In this document: piece by piece, positions 1-8,715 of the stretch
How the letters are laid out: every line of letters begins with the position of its first letter
How positions within the stretch are numbered: position 1 is the first letter of the stretch
NCBI RefSeq assembly: GCF_012933555.1
Contig: NZ_JABBPK010000001.1
Span: 2,954,001-3,018,000, forward strand
DNA: 64,000 nucleotides
Direction: 5' to 3'
Source: Niallia alba
GTDB taxonomy: Bacteria > Bacillota > Bacilli > Bacillales > Cytobacillaceae
Translations under genes and position numbers: made by a program
The notes under the pieces: generated by a model
Databases searched by the model: none
What the model was told of the DNA's origin: nothing
What the model saw: the letters and a program-made list of their open reading frames with translations, nothing else

Positions 1-453
1 ATCCATCTTATCTGTTTTATGAGTTGTGCTTCCTAAAAAGTGAACACAAAAATGACCAGGAAAATTATTTGCCAAAGCACCTGCACCATGTGGCATTCCA
101 TGCATGGATGCAGCATACCATTGATCCTCTACCATGATGAGGACCGCTCTCCGACGCCAGCTCCACTTACCCTCATAAATATCCTTCATTATCTTTGTAT
201 CTTCTGTAGTAAGCGGCTGTACGTCTGCATGCTGGCTTCCTGCTCTTCGCTGAACGTTGAACTGCTTACCTGTTTCAATGTCCATAATTGTAAACTTGCT
301 GTATCTAGGAAGCCATTCATTAATCATATCCCATGACAATAACTGAATGTCAAAACTAATTGGTGAGGAAGTATTTTCTCCTGTTGCTTTCACTATATGA
401 GCGGAAGTTATGAAAGTACTACAAAATAGAAAAAGTAGAATTTTTTTATACAC
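1..453 (-). CDS. Secreted conserved hypothetical protein (N-terminal part, cut by window edge)
   Basis: The reading frame opens with GTG at 453, seven bases after an AAGGTGG ribosome binding site, and stays open to the window edge (151 codons), so the C-terminus is missing. Residues 1-22 look like a signal peptide: VYKK, then a run of Leu/Phe, then small residues. The mature part holds the stretches 'FTIMDIETGKQFNVQRRAG', 'KWSWRRRAVLI' and 'MHGMPHGAGAL'. I remember similar blocks in uncharacterised secreted Bacillaceae proteins, but no function can be assigned. The overlapping plus-strand open frame at 40-336 is a shadow, because only the minus frame has a ribosome site and a signal peptide. 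Confidence 0.7.
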   Translation of the reverse strand, partial: MYKKILLFLFCSTFITSAHIVKATGENTSSPISFDIQLLSWDMINEWLPRYSKFTIMDIETGKQFNVQRRAGSQHADVQPLTTEDTKIMKDIYEGKWSWRRRAVLIMVEDQWYAASMHGMPHGAGALANNFPGHFCVHFLGSTTHKTDKMD

Positions 454-600
454 TGAGAACCACCTTCATTATAATTTTTCAATAATGAAAGTTTGCCCCA
501 TTTTCTCCTCTGTACTCTCGTGCACTTCGCATCACTAATAATTACCAATTAATGACACTATCGGTCATTTGCTTGTACTATCTACTATATATCCTAAATC

Positions 601-1506
601 TTATAAGAGGTTCAATTCATTCTCTACTTTTTTCCAATCGATATTTTCACCAATAAACACCATATTTAATGGCATATTCATTTCCTCTTGCATAAATAAA
701 GGCATTCCGTATGAGTACTGAAACAAATCTGGATATTTGGCTTGATGAAATTTAACATAGCCCTTAATACGGTAAATTGTATTAGGAAGCTCTCTTAAAA
801 AGAATTCAAATTGATCTGCTGCAATACTCTTTTTAAAGGTATATACAAACGTACTTAAATGTAAGGCATGAACCGATGTCTTGGTAATGCCACTATATAT
901 GTGACTTTCCATTTCCAGTAATTTTTCAAAAGGGAATTTAGAATAAGTTGTTAACACGGTAAATGCATGTGAGCAAATCGATTGCAGTTCAAACGTAATT
1001 TTTGCTTTTTCTGCTTCTGTTAATTGGTCTTCTTTATTAACGATTATTAAACTTGCATGTCTAGCTTGTTCCATAATAAGTTGCTGAATTGGGGCACTTA
1101 ATGTAGATCGTTCAAGCCATTGTCTTCCATTTATCACTGTTATTATCCCTTTGAATCGAAGCTGATCTGCAAAAATTGGAGATAGGATACCATCTATTGT
1201 TTCTACTGGATGTGCAGCTCCAGTTGTTTCAAAATAAATAACATCAGGTTTTTCTTGCACCAATAATGTCTGAATTTGCGCTTCGACTTCATCTTGGATT
1301 GTGCAGCACACACATCCTCCAAGTAATTCTTTTAACGGAATATCTCCATCGATTTCATTGGAATCAATGGAGATTTTTCCTAATTCATTCATCAAGACAG
1401 CTACTTTGCGACCAAGCGCTTTCTCTTTTTTAAGTATTTCTTTTAACAATGTCGTCTTTCCACTTCCTAAAAATCCAGAAAGTACATATATATCTGTCTG
1501 TTTCAT
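601..1506 (-). CDS. CobW/COG0523-family GTP-binding metallochaperone
   Basis: 301 residues. The N-terminal G domain shows the P-loop GFLGSGKTT (residues 11-19), the family signature GGCVCC (63-68, the CxCC metal-binding motif), ETTGAAHP (93-100) and NKED (157-160). A CobW_C-like domain follows from about residue 210. The family couples GTP hydrolysis to metal (often zinc or cobalt) delivery. At 301 residues it is nearer to YjiA-type proteins than to the longer B. subtilis ZagA. It lacks a His-rich insert, and no Zur-type operator was seen upstream, so the metal cannot be named. It lies 85 bp downstream of ctpA on the same strand, with a terminator between them, so it probably has its own promoter. 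Confidence 0.9.
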   Translation of the reverse strand: MKQTDIYVLSGFLGSGKTTLLKEILKKEKALGRKVAVLMNELGKISIDSNEIDGDIPLKELLGGCVCCTIQDEVEAQIQTLLVQEKPDVIYFETTGAAHPVETIDGILSPIFADQLRFKGIITVINGRQWLERSTLSAPIQQLIMEQARHASLIIVNKEDQLTEAEKAKITFELQSICSHAFTVLTTYSKFPFEKLLEMESHIYSGITKTSVHALHLSTFVYTFKKSIAADQFEFFLRELPNTIYRIKGYVKFHQAKYPDLFQYSYGMPLFMQEEMNMPLNMVFIGENIDWKKVENELNLL

Positions 1507-1539
1507 TTTATAAACTTCCTTTTATTATTTTTATAAGAA

Positions 1540-1571
1540 AGAAAAAGAGGATGACAATAATGTGTCACCCT
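1540..1571 (-). terminator. Rho-independent terminator after ctpA
   Basis: On the minus strand GGGTGACA pairs with TGTCATCC (one G-U) around a 6-nt loop and is followed by a T-rich tract. It lies 21 bp past the ctpA stop codon. Confidence 0.75.
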
Positions 1572-1591
1572 TTTCTGGTTTAATTTAACCC

Positions 1592-3070
1592 TTATTTTTT
1601 CATTTCCTCTTTTAATACTTCTACTGCCTTTTTCATTTGTGTATCTGATTTTTGAATTTTTTCACGGAGTTTATTCATTAATTCGGTGGTTGTCTCACCC
1701 GTAATAACTCCATCTTCCTTTAATTTTTCTTTCTTTTGAAACTCTTTCGTAACATTTTCTGTGCTTTCATCAAAGTAGCCATTCGTATTGTCTATGTCAT
1801 AGCCTAAAGCTTTTAACATTTCTTGTGCGATTTTGACTTCCTCTGAATTACTGCCTATTTTTAATTTGCTTTCTGGGTTAATCATTGTAAGACTTGCATA
1901 GCTTGGAAGCTCTACTTTATGTGTTGGCTCAATTCCTTTTTCATGGATCCAGCTACCATTCGGTGTTAACCATTTATCAACCGTAAACTTGATATTGCTA
2001 CCATCTGTAAAGCTTTTCGCTTGCTGTACTGTTCCTTTTCCAAATGATTTCACTCCAACTAATGGTACATCAGCAGATTGATTTACAGCACCTGCTAAAA
2101 TTTCAGAAGCGCTTGCGCTACCTCCATCAATTAGAACGACAAGTGGAATATCCATATTACTACTATTTTGTGAAGTAACTTTTTCGACTGTACCGTTTTT
2201 ATGTTCAATTTGATAGATAACTTCCCCATCTGGAACAAAAAGCCCTGCAATTTTTTTGACTTCTTCTAAAAGACCTCCAGGATTATGCCTTAAATCAAGG
2301 ACAATTCCTTTCATACCATCTTCTTGATATTTATTTAAAATGTCAACTAGCTCCGATGCAGTATGCTCCGAGAAGCTGGTAATCTGGATTTTAGCAATTT
2401 TATCTTTATCCATTTCCCCATAAACCGTCTCAATTGGAATTGTATCTCTTGTAATCGTGATTTTTAATGGTTCACTTGCACCTGATCGTTCAATTTCCAA
2501 TTCTACTTTTGTTCCCTTTTCACCGCGGATTAATAGAACTGCTTCTGATGAGCTCATTCCTTGAAGAGACTTTCCATCCACCGTAAGAATTTTATCATTC
2601 GGCTTAATCCCTGCTTTTTCAGCTGGAGAACCTTTAATAGGAGATACTACAACTATACTATCATTTAACTGTTGTATTTCAGCTCCTATCCCTTCAAAAG
2701 AGGAGGAAATACTTTGTTGAAAGCTTGCTGCTTCTTCTTCATTCATATAATCTGAATAAGGATCATCCAAAGCTGTAAACATACCATCAATAGCTCCATT
2801 AACGAGATCGTCTGAACTTAAATCTTTATAGTAGCTGTCCATTAATGTGTCATAGGCAGTATATAATTTATTAAATTCATCTCTTTGATTGTTTACTGTT
2901 ACAGCAGGCTCATCCCCAAAGGAAAAGGCAATCGTCGTAATTCCAGCAGCTGCAATTACAACTACAAATAAAAGCATTACAAAATAAAACTTTTTTATTT
3001 TAAAATACCCTTGTTCATTTTCCTGTTCTTGTTCTATTTCCTTTTCCGTATTATTTTGTTCGTTATCCAA
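1592..3070 (-). CDS. ctpA: Carboxy-terminal processing protease (S41, CtpA-like)
   Basis: About 492 residues if read from the TTG at 3070, which has AAAGTGGTG just upstream. A second TTG at 3094 would add 8 residues but has no ribosome site. Order: acidic cytoplasmic tail, one membrane segment (about 28-50), PDZ domain (about 120-200, FEGIGAEI … SPAEKAGI), S41 protease core with GGSASASEI (Ser about 320) and SFGKGTVQ (Lys about 345, the expected 25 residues later), and a C-terminal peptidoglycan-binding domain (about 400-465). The family cuts extracytoplasmic proteins at C-termini with a Ser-Lys dyad. Position next to yodJ and deoD matches B. subtilis ctpA rather than the paralogue ctpB. Confidence 0.9.
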   Translation of the reverse strand: MDNEQNNTEKEIEQEQENEQGYFKIKKFYFVMLLFVVVIAAAGITTIAFSFGDEPAVTVNNQRDEFNKLYTAYDTLMDSYYKDLSSDDLVNGAIDGMFTALDDPYSDYMNEEEAASFQQSISSSFEGIGAEIQQLNDSIVVVSPIKGSPAEKAGIKPNDKILTVDGKSLQGMSSSEAVLLIRGEKGTKVELEIERSGASEPLKITITRDTIPIETVYGEMDKDKIAKIQITSFSEHTASELVDILNKYQEDGMKGIVLDLRHNPGGLLEEVKKIAGLFVPDGEVIYQIEHKNGTVEKVTSQNSSNMDIPLVVLIDGGSASASEILAGAVNQSADVPLVGVKSFGKGTVQQAKSFTDGSNIKFTVDKWLTPNGSWIHEKGIEPTHKVELPSYASLTMINPESKLKIGSNSEEVKIAQEMLKALGYDIDNTNGYFDESTENVTKEFQKKEKLKEDGVITGETTTELMNKLREKIQKSDTQMKKAVEVLKEEMKK

Positions 3071-3171
3071 ATGTTTCACCACTTTCGTTAACAAGAGAGT
3101 TATAAATTATGTATAAAGATAGAATACCATGTTTAATTTTATTTAATCAAATGTAAGGAAGCTCCATTTTA

Positions 3172-3323
3172 ATAAAGTGAAACTTCCATCAGTGGGGGTT
3201 TTCCCCTCATCCCCCACTGATACCAATCGTACCTTTACGGACAGTTGATCTCCCACCTATCTTCCTCGTATTCTCATAAAAAAAGAGGGGGAGAGTCTTA
3301 CTGTCCGTTAAGAGTGGGATAAA
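3172..3323. repeat. R1 two-hairpin intergenic repeat, copy 1
   Basis: Begins ATAAAGTGAAACTTCCATCA and ends AAGAGTGGGATAAA. Hairpin I pairs CAGTGGGGG with CCCCCACTG. Hairpin II pairs ACGGACAGT with ACTGTCCGT across about 75 nt. It lies between yodJ and ctpA, 37 bp past the yodJ stop. Confidence 0.85.
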
Positions 3324-3360
3324 GCAGAAAGGAAATATATATTTCTTTCCTGCTTACTTT

Positions 3361-4221
3361 TTATATTTTTCGAACAACCTTAAAGTATTCTTCTAGCGTC
3401 CAGTCATTTTCAAAAATATCTTTTGCAGATTTTTTCCCAACATATCGAAAATGCCATGGTTCAAATTTATACTGTGTAATGTTTTCTTTTCCCTTAGGAT
3501 AACGGAGTATAAAGCCATATAGATGAGCATTTTCCTTTAACCATTTACCTTCTTTTGTCTCTCCGAATTCTTCCGTTAGAAGGAACTCAGCACTTTGACT
3601 GGATATATCCATGGCAAGACCTGTTTGATGTTCACTATTACCAGGATATGCAACTGCCTGCACAGCCTTCTCTTCTCCAACACGATCTACTTCTGCTCCA
3701 AATAGTTCTGTCTGGCGATCAAAGGAGCGATATCCTGAAACTGCATAAAGCGTTACGCCGCTTTTCTTTGCACCATTAAACATTTCTTCCAATGCCTTAG
3801 CTGCTTCTTGCCTCATATAGCTCTTTTCAATATCCTGATTACCAAAAGAAAATTCTACATTTGGCCGTACTAAATCTTCTGGTGTATATCCATCTGGCAA
3901 ACCGAATTCTTTATTGACAAGAGATACAATATTTGTTGGGTTTTGAATAATATTTCTTCCATCTACTACTTTAATTTCATTAAAAAAGACAGATTCTAAT
4001 GTCCAAGGATACTCTTCTTCCTCTGGCACATCTTCGGAAGTATTTTGCTCCTCTTCCTTCCCCTGGTCTTCTGTGTTAACTGATGTTTCACTATCTTGCT
4101 CATCTGCTTTCTTGTCCCAAAAAGAAATTTTCTCTTTTATTGATGTTAAATCTACTCTTTCACATCCCGTTAACATAGCTAATGCTAATGCTAGAGAAGA
4201 GATTGCTACTGATTTTTTCAT
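3361..4221 (-). CDS. yodJ: D-alanyl-D-alanine carboxypeptidase lipoprotein (VanY/YodJ family)
   Basis: 286 residues. The N-terminus has a lipoprotein signal with lipobox LTGC (Cys about 19), followed by an acidic low-complexity linker (about 38-72), so the enzyme should be tethered outside the membrane. The peptidase M15B signature is complete: SGYRSFDRQ, SEHQTGLAMDIS (zinc His and Asp) and EPWHFRYVG (zinc His). The family trims the terminal D-Ala of peptidoglycan stem peptides. It lies between deoD (86 bp away, with a terminator) and ctpA, as in B. subtilis. Confidence 0.93.
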   Translation of the reverse strand: MKKSVAISSLALALAMLTGCERVDLTSIKEKISFWDKKADEQDSETSVNTEDQGKEEEQNTSEDVPEEEEYPWTLESVFFNEIKVVDGRNIIQNPTNIVSLVNKEFGLPDGYTPEDLVRPNVEFSFGNQDIEKSYMRQEAAKALEEMFNGAKKSGVTLYAVSGYRSFDRQTELFGAEVDRVGEEKAVQAVAYPGNSEHQTGLAMDISSQSAEFLLTEEFGETKEGKWLKENAHLYGFILRYPKGKENITQYKFEPWHFRYVGKKSAKDIFENDWTLEEYFKVVRKI

Positions 4222-4269
4222 TTAATTCACCTTACATATCGTTAAATTTTCTTCTTGCACATGATTTGA

Positions 4270-4296
4270 TAAAGGTATGCAAAAAGCATACCTTTA
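4270..4296 (-). terminator. Hairpin terminator after deoD
   Basis: Perfect 10-bp stem AAAGGTATGC/GCATACCTTT with a 5-nt loop, immediately past the deoD stop. The following T-tract is short, so it may be a weak terminator. Confidence 0.65.
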
Positions 4297-4307
4297 TCTG
4301 TTAACAA

Positions 4308-5009
4308 TTATTTAATTGCCGCTTCTAAAGCCACTTCTATCATCTCGTTAAATGTTGTTTGTCTTTCCTGTGCAGTTGTTTCTTCGCCTGTTAAAATATG
4401 ATCGCTTACTGTTAAAACAGATAGTGCTTTACGATCGAATTTAGCAGCGATTGTATAAAGTGCTGCTGTTTCCATTTCTATCGCTAGAATTTGGTATTTA
4501 GCCCACTTTTCTAACTCCGAATTATCATTATAAAACATATCCGCTGTAAAGACATTTCCTACTTTTAAGGATAGTCCTTTTTCAAGTCCGCTATCATACG
4601 CTCTTTTTAATAATTCAAAATCAGCTGTTGGCGCATAATCAACACCGCCGAATGTTAATCGATTCATTTGGGAATCAGTTGATGCACTCATAGCAAGGAT
4701 TACATCTCTTACTTTTACATCCTTTTGAATAGCACCGCAAGTACCAACACGAATTAAATTTTGAACATTATAGCTACTAATTAGTTCATTAATATAAATT
4801 GAAATAGATGGTACACCCATGCCTGTCCCTTGTACACTAATTCTTTGCCCTTTATATGTTCCAGTATAACCAAACATATTGCGGACTTCATTATAGCATG
4901 TTGCATTTTCCAAGAAATTTTCCGCAATGTATTTGGCTCTTAACGGATCTCCTGGAAGTAAGACTGTTTCTGCAATTTCGTGTTCTTTTGCACCAATATG
5001 TACACTCAT
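4308..5009 (-). CDS. deoD: Purine-nucleoside phosphorylase DeoD
   Basis: 233 residues, the usual length of the hexameric bacterial PNP. Recognisable blocks are [14 protein letters not shown] (phosphate-binding region near residue 20), [33 protein letters not shown] (nucleoside-binding) and [10 protein letters not shown] (Asp that protonates the base). It phosphorolyses purine (deoxy)ribonucleosides to free base and (deoxy)ribose-1-phosphate in the cytoplasm, for salvage. The ribosome site GGAGG lies upstream of the ATG at 5009. It appears monocistronic, with a hairpin terminator downstream. Confidence 0.97.
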   Translation of the reverse strand: MSVHIGAKEHEIAETVLLPGDPLRAKYIAENFLENATCYNEVRNMFGYTGTYKGQRISVQGTGMGVPSISIYINELISSYNVQNLIRVGTCGAIQKDVKVRDVILAMSASTDSQMNRLTFGGVDYAPTADFELLKRAYDSGLEKGLSLKVGNVFTADMFYNDNSELEKWAKYQILAIEMETAALYTIAAKFDRKALSVLTVSDHILTGEETTAQERQTTFNEMIEVALEAAIK

Positions 5010-5227
5010 TTTATTTCCTCCAATTAATACTTCATTACTTATTTAAATCCAAATTTTTCTACTTATGAAAACTTCACTATTTGTACTATATCATATTCTA
5101 ATATGCTGTAAAACATATTTAATTTTAGGATAACATTTTTTTAGAGGGTTATACTATATTTAGTTTTCCTCTAGCTTTGAGGCAAAACAATCTTAATATG
5201 GAACAAATGATTTGGAGGGGGATTATT

Positions 5228-5353
5228 ATGGGAAAAAAACATCGAAATCGAATCAATTCTCCAAAGAAAAATAATCATATTCCAAAAGAGGCTATTATCG
5301 CAGAACACGAAGCACATGGTAAAGAGTATTCTGCAACTAGAAGAAAAAGGTAA
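5228..5353 (+). CDS. Small basic protein, 41 residues
   Basis: ATG at 5228 follows GGAGGGGG by 7 bases. The product is 41 residues, very basic at both ends (MGKKHRNR … TRRKR) with an acidic/His centre (EAIIAEHEAHGKEY). The strong ribosome site and the R1 repeat starting directly at its stop support a real gene. It resembles the small charged proteins of sporulating bacilli, but I recognise no family. Confidence 0.6.
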   Translation: MGKKHRNRINSPKKNNHIPKEAIIAEHEAHGKEYSATRRKR

Positions 5354-5496
5354 CAAAAGCTTCCATCAGTGGGATTTTTCATCTCCCACTGATGGTTAGC
5401 TGCACTTATCAGATCTTTACGGGAGAGTTTCCCCCCTCGCTTCCTCCATTCTCCGAAGCTAAAGGTAAGGCTTACCGCCCTTTAAGAGTGGGATAA
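5354..5496. repeat. R1 repeat, copy 2 (divergent)
   Basis: Hairpin I keeps its stem although bases differ from other copies: CAGTGGGA pairs with TCCCACTG, a compensated change from GGGG/CCCC. The distal half (ACGGGAGAG … CCGCCCTTTAAGAGTGGGAT) is more diverged. Confidence 0.75.
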
Positions 5497-5639
5497 TCTG
5501 AAATAAAAACAGGTGGGAAGTTTATTCCTATTGATTAACACGATGGTTTAAGAAAAATTTTGATTTTCTACACACCTTTATGTTGCGACATTTTTACAAT
5601 AAAAAAATAGCAAGGATTTCTCCTTACCATTCTTATTTT

Positions 5640-5810
5640 CTATTCATCAATTTCTTCATCAATAATGCATTTGTCCAATAAATATTCAAATGTAATGTCA
5701 GCCAATTCTTCAATTTCACCTTCAGTGGGAACGAATCCCCTTTTTAATAGCTCACGAAAGAAAAACTCTGCTATTTCTTCTGTATCAATAATCACGTCGA
5801 TTTCTTTCAA
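5640..5810 (-). CDS. yozD: YozD-family small acidic protein
   Basis: 56 residues from the TTG at 5810, which follows AAGGGGG by about 8 bases. An ATG further upstream at 5846 has no ribosome site. The core IDTEEIAEFFFRELLKRG and FEYLLDKCIIDEEIDE is typical of the YozD family, which has no known function. The order yozD then yozE matches B. subtilis. The IS element lies about 140 bp upstream and may have separated yozD from its native promoter. Confidence 0.8.
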   Translation of the reverse strand: MKEIDVIIDTEEIAEFFFRELLKRGFVPTEGEIEELADITFEYLLDKCIIDEEIDE

Positions 5811-5940
5811 GCTTATCGCCCCCTTTTTAAAGAATATATGTGACATTTTAAAAATAATGCTTTCTTAAAAAAATTATCTGATAAAACAGACTTTTTTTCA
5901 AGTGAAATAATAGGAACTAATTCAAAAATATTCTTTTTAT

Positions 5941-5949
5941 AAATTAGAC
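5941..5949. repeat. 9-bp target-site duplication, left (AAATTAGAC)
   Basis: Identical to 7353-7361. Together they flank the IS element exactly outside its inverted repeats. Confidence 0.9.
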
Positions 5950-7352
5950 CACTAGTGTTGCATAAATATTGTCGCAATTTTCAGTCTGATTATCCTCCTT
6001 GTTTAGAGCCAAAAAGGTAAATACCTATTCAAAGGTGGCTCCATCCATTTGGTTTTTTTTTACAATTAGACTTGTGCGACAACAACAATTTGCTTATTAA
6101 GGGATGGCTTTCCCTTCAATCTTTCGAAGCCAGATATGGGCTGGTTTCCACAATGCAGCCCTTAAATAACGGCTAATTTGTAAGGTTTTTCGCTTACTTC
6201 TTGTTTCAAGTTGTACGAGAACATGTAGGCAAAAAACAATCAGTGCGATAAACACTTGGTTTTGAATCGCCCATTCACTTTGACCGTAGAACTTTTTGAT
6301 GCTGAGATGCTGTTTGATCCATTTAAAGAACAACTCAATTGCCCACCGTGATTTGTACATCTCTGAAATTTCTTCGGCACTCAAATCAAAACGATTGGTA
6401 ATTAAATGCAGTTCATTTCCTTTTGAATCCATCACTTTTAGAAGACGAAAGTAATTTTCAGCACGGTTTTGAGTCGTACCAATCAACACCATTTGATCTG
6501 ACAAAACAGCTGAATTCTCGGGTAGTTTAAAATTATAAACTTCCCGTATGACTGCGTTTTTCCGTAGCCTTGAAAGAAAAAAGTAACCATCATCTGTCAT
6601 TCGGTCAAAGCGCTCGTAATCTAGGTAGCCACGGTCAAACACATACATGCATTCTTTATCATCAACCATGATTTCAAGCTGACCACGATCATGTTCTTTT
6701 GCCGTTGTTAAAACAGCCTTTTCAGGATAGGAACTCCCTTTTTCCATAAACACAAGTCTCAAATGCAACTTGACACCCGCTTTTGTTTTGCGGAACTTTG
6801 CCCATTTATGATTGGTCAAATTAAGTGGCAATGTGCTTGAATCAATGATTTTTAACGGCATAATAAGCTTTGTATAATGTGTTTTTGCATGAATTTGTGC
6901 GACTAAATCAAGGAAAAGCCTTTGAAATAAATCTGGATTTATACCGTTTAATCGGCGTGAGAGCTGAGAAATACTGATTGAATCAAGATCAATGCCTTTT
7001 TGTAGTTGGTCGTCGAAAAGACAATCGCTTAGCTCATGCAAACTTTCGACTTCTTGTAGCTGTGCAAAAAGGAGTAATTTTAGAAATGAGTCTGTTTTTA
7101 GTTTTTTCGTATAGTAATCTAATTTCAACGTTTTCACGGTTTCTTCAAAAAGTTGAAGATTTATTGGTGAAAACCATTGTCCAAATGAAGTTTTTCGTGT
7201 AATCTTGTCCATGTGTTGGTCCTTTTTTAGTGGATTTGGACGGGTTACCACCTGACTTATCCATTATAAAGGACTTTTTCTTTGCACAAAATAATAAAAT
7301 TGAACATTTTGAGTATTTTTAATAATGAAAATAAATTAATGCAACACTAGTG
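5950..7352 (-). mobile_element. IS4-family insertion sequence, 1403 bp, intact
   Basis: Terminal inverted repeats are CACTAGTGTTGCAT on the left and its exact complement on the right. They are flanked by the identical 9-bp duplication AAATTAGAC. One full-length transposase gene is inside on the minus strand. Intact ends, open frame and perfect duplication suggest a recent insertion. It sits between yozD and a small membrane-protein gene, and no coding sequence was visibly broken. Confidence 0.92.
6097..7212 (-). CDS. IS4-family transposase
   Basis: 371 residues from the ATG at 7212, which follows AAAAAAGGACC. An in-frame start at 7251 would add 13 residues. DDE-type features: IIDSSTLPL (first Asp), VFDRGYLDYERFD (second Asp in the DRGY block), and YKSRWAIELFFKWIKQHLSIKK, which carries the Y-R-E-K signature of the IS4 family with the catalytic Glu. 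The frame is uninterrupted, so the element may be active. Confidence 0.93.
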   Translation of the reverse strand: MDKITRKTSFGQWFSPINLQLFEETVKTLKLDYYTKKLKTDSFLKLLLFAQLQEVESLHELSDCLFDDQLQKGIDLDSISISQLSRRLNGINPDLFQRLFLDLVAQIHAKTHYTKLIMPLKIIDSSTLPLNLTNHKWAKFRKTKAGVKLHLRLVFMEKGSSYPEKAVLTTAKEHDRGQLEIMVDDKECMYVFDRGYLDYERFDRMTDDGYFFLSRLRKNAVIREVYNFKLPENSAVLSDQMVLIGTTQNRAENYFRLLKVMDSKGNELHLITNRFDLSAEEISEMYKSRWAIELFFKWIKQHLSIKKFYGQSEWAIQNQVFIALIVFCLHVLVQLETRSKRKTLQISRYLRAALWKPAHIWLRKIEGKAIP

Positions 7353-7361
7353 AAATTAGAC
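7353..7361. repeat. 9-bp target-site duplication, right (AAATTAGAC)
   Basis: Partner of 5941-5949. Confidence 0.9.
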
Positions 7362-7417
7362 ATGTTTATGAAAGCTGAAACATATAGATTTACTATAAAA
7401 AAAGGGAGGCACTATTA

Positions 7418-7570
7418 ATGAATAAAATCCAATACCTAGTCGAAGATATAAAAGTAGATTTAAACGAAGAAGACAGTCAAATTCTTGCTATTTTTCATTC
7501 CCTTTTAAAGAAATTATTTTCTCTTCTGATAATTAGTAGTGTTCCAATGTTTATTTATCTCTTATTCTAG
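7418..7570 (+). CDS. Small membrane protein, 50 residues
   Basis: ATG at 7418 follows AAGGGAGG by 7 bases. The acidic N-terminal half (VEDIKVDLNEEDSQ) is followed by a hydrophobic C-terminal helix (about 33-50, LFSLLIISSVPMFIYLLF), so it is probably a tail-anchored membrane protein. Its stop overlaps the end of the convergent gene at 7567 by 4 bp. Family unknown. Confidence 0.55.
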   Translation: MNKIQYLVEDIKVDLNEEDSQILAIFHSLLKKLFSLLIISSVPMFIYLLF

Positions 7571-8271
7571 ATTTTTGTGTTATTGTCTTTATCCGTTTTT
7601 TTGCTTACTTGTTTCAATTTTCGGAGGGTTAACTTCATTACTTGTTCATACTCTGGATCTTTAAATAAAGAATATAAAATACTGTAATCATTATAGATAT
7701 CTAACAATCCGTCAATTAGCTCTTTCTTTTCCTTCGTTCTTTCTAACAATTCCTTTTCAGTCTTGTGGAAAGAACTATTTGTTTTTTTTAAGTCGATAGA
7801 CTTTTGTTTTTTATCCATTATATATAATAAACCTAATTTTTGTATAAATGAATCCGCACTATCCGCATCTGCCACCAAGGTTAATTCATCTTCCGCTGCC
7901 TCTAGCCATTCTCCATCACTAACTCTAGAAAGCTCGTAAATTACATCTTCCCATGCATCTGTTTTATATCTCCAAATTTCTGTTCGGAATCCCATAATCT
8001 TAAAAAGATTGGATCCATATCCTTTCACTTTTACTAAATCGCCAATAAAGAAGCGATATTCGATATCTATTTTCTCTGAATCCATTATTTCACCATCATA
8101 CTCAGAAAGCATTTGTAAACTGGATTCTAAATATAACCCTTCACTTTTATTCACTTCATATACATGCATATTATCTAAATACTTCACATCTGTAATTTTG
8201 CCAACTGTTCCATAAATAGTGATAACTACTGTATCACCAATTTTAAATTTAGGTTTTTTACGATTCGCCAT
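7567..8271 (-). CDS. Conserved hypothetical protein (position of B. subtilis yodN)
   Basis: 234 residues with no signal peptide. The N-terminal half has two KOW/SH3-like segments, KFKIGDTVVITIYGTVGKI (about 8-26) and YRFFIGDLVKVKGYGSNLFKIMGF (about 71-94). The C-terminal third is charged and likely helical (KKTNSSFHKTEKELLERTKEKKEL). The first domain resembles small-barrel proteins that read RNA or protein partners, but this is inference from pattern only. It lies between yozD and yozE, the place of yodN in B. subtilis. Confidence 0.7.
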   Translation of the reverse strand: MANRKKPKFKIGDTVVITIYGTVGKITDVKYLDNMHVYEVNKSEGLYLESSLQMLSEYDGEIMDSEKIDIEYRFFIGDLVKVKGYGSNLFKIMGFRTEIWRYKTDAWEDVIYELSRVSDGEWLEAAEDELTLVADADSADSFIQKLGLLYIMDKKQKSIDLKKTNSSFHKTEKELLERTKEKKELIDGLLDIYNDYSILYSLFKDPEYEQVMKLTLRKLKQVSKKTDKDNNTKI

Positions 8272-8680
8272 AATTACTAATCCTCTCTAAACAAGATTGG
8301 GTGGCATTGCCAACTTATGCGGTTTTCCCCCCACACCTTGAATAGAACATTTGATCAATGAAGATGGGGGATCTTAAAGGAATATAAACCTATCTTCAGT
8401 TACCATTTAATTTTCATCCTTTTTGTTCATTAGACTTTCACATTCATTTGTTACTACCATCATATGCAATACTCTAATATTCGCTCATAATAAATTCCTT
8501 TCTTCCTGAATCAAACGATTTAAAGACACTTCAAACTGTTTATTCATTATATGTCTATCTATACATAGGAAGAATACATTTGTGCTTATAAGTACAAGCA
8601 ATAGCTCTTCCTTTTTTTCTTTCCAATTACAGGACCTTTAGATAAATTCGGCAGCAGTTTAAAAACATCTCCATTTGCAT
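8272..8680. other. Gene-poor stretch between the yodN-like gene and yozE
   Basis: No convincing gene. A 20-codon minus-strand frame near 8480-8545 has no good ribosome site, and no repeat from the families described here is present. It probably holds the promoter of the yodN-like gene. Confidence 0.4.
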
Positions 8681-8712
8681 AAAAAAACATCCAAACAATT
8701 TCTTGCTGGATG
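8681..8712 (-). terminator. Terminator of yozE
   Basis: On the minus strand CATCCA pairs with TGGATG, with an inner CAA/TTG extension, followed by TTTTTTT. It starts 4 bp past the yozE stop. Confidence 0.75.
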
Positions 8713-8715
8713 TCA

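Noticed and set aside
40-336. 98-codon open frame on the plus strand
   Set aside because: It lies antisense to the partial secreted-protein gene, which has a ribosome site and signal peptide. The plus frame has neither.
3172-3323. CRISPR array suspicion from repeated sequences
   Set aside because: R1 copies are scattered singly over 60 kb and not arranged as short repeats with spacers.
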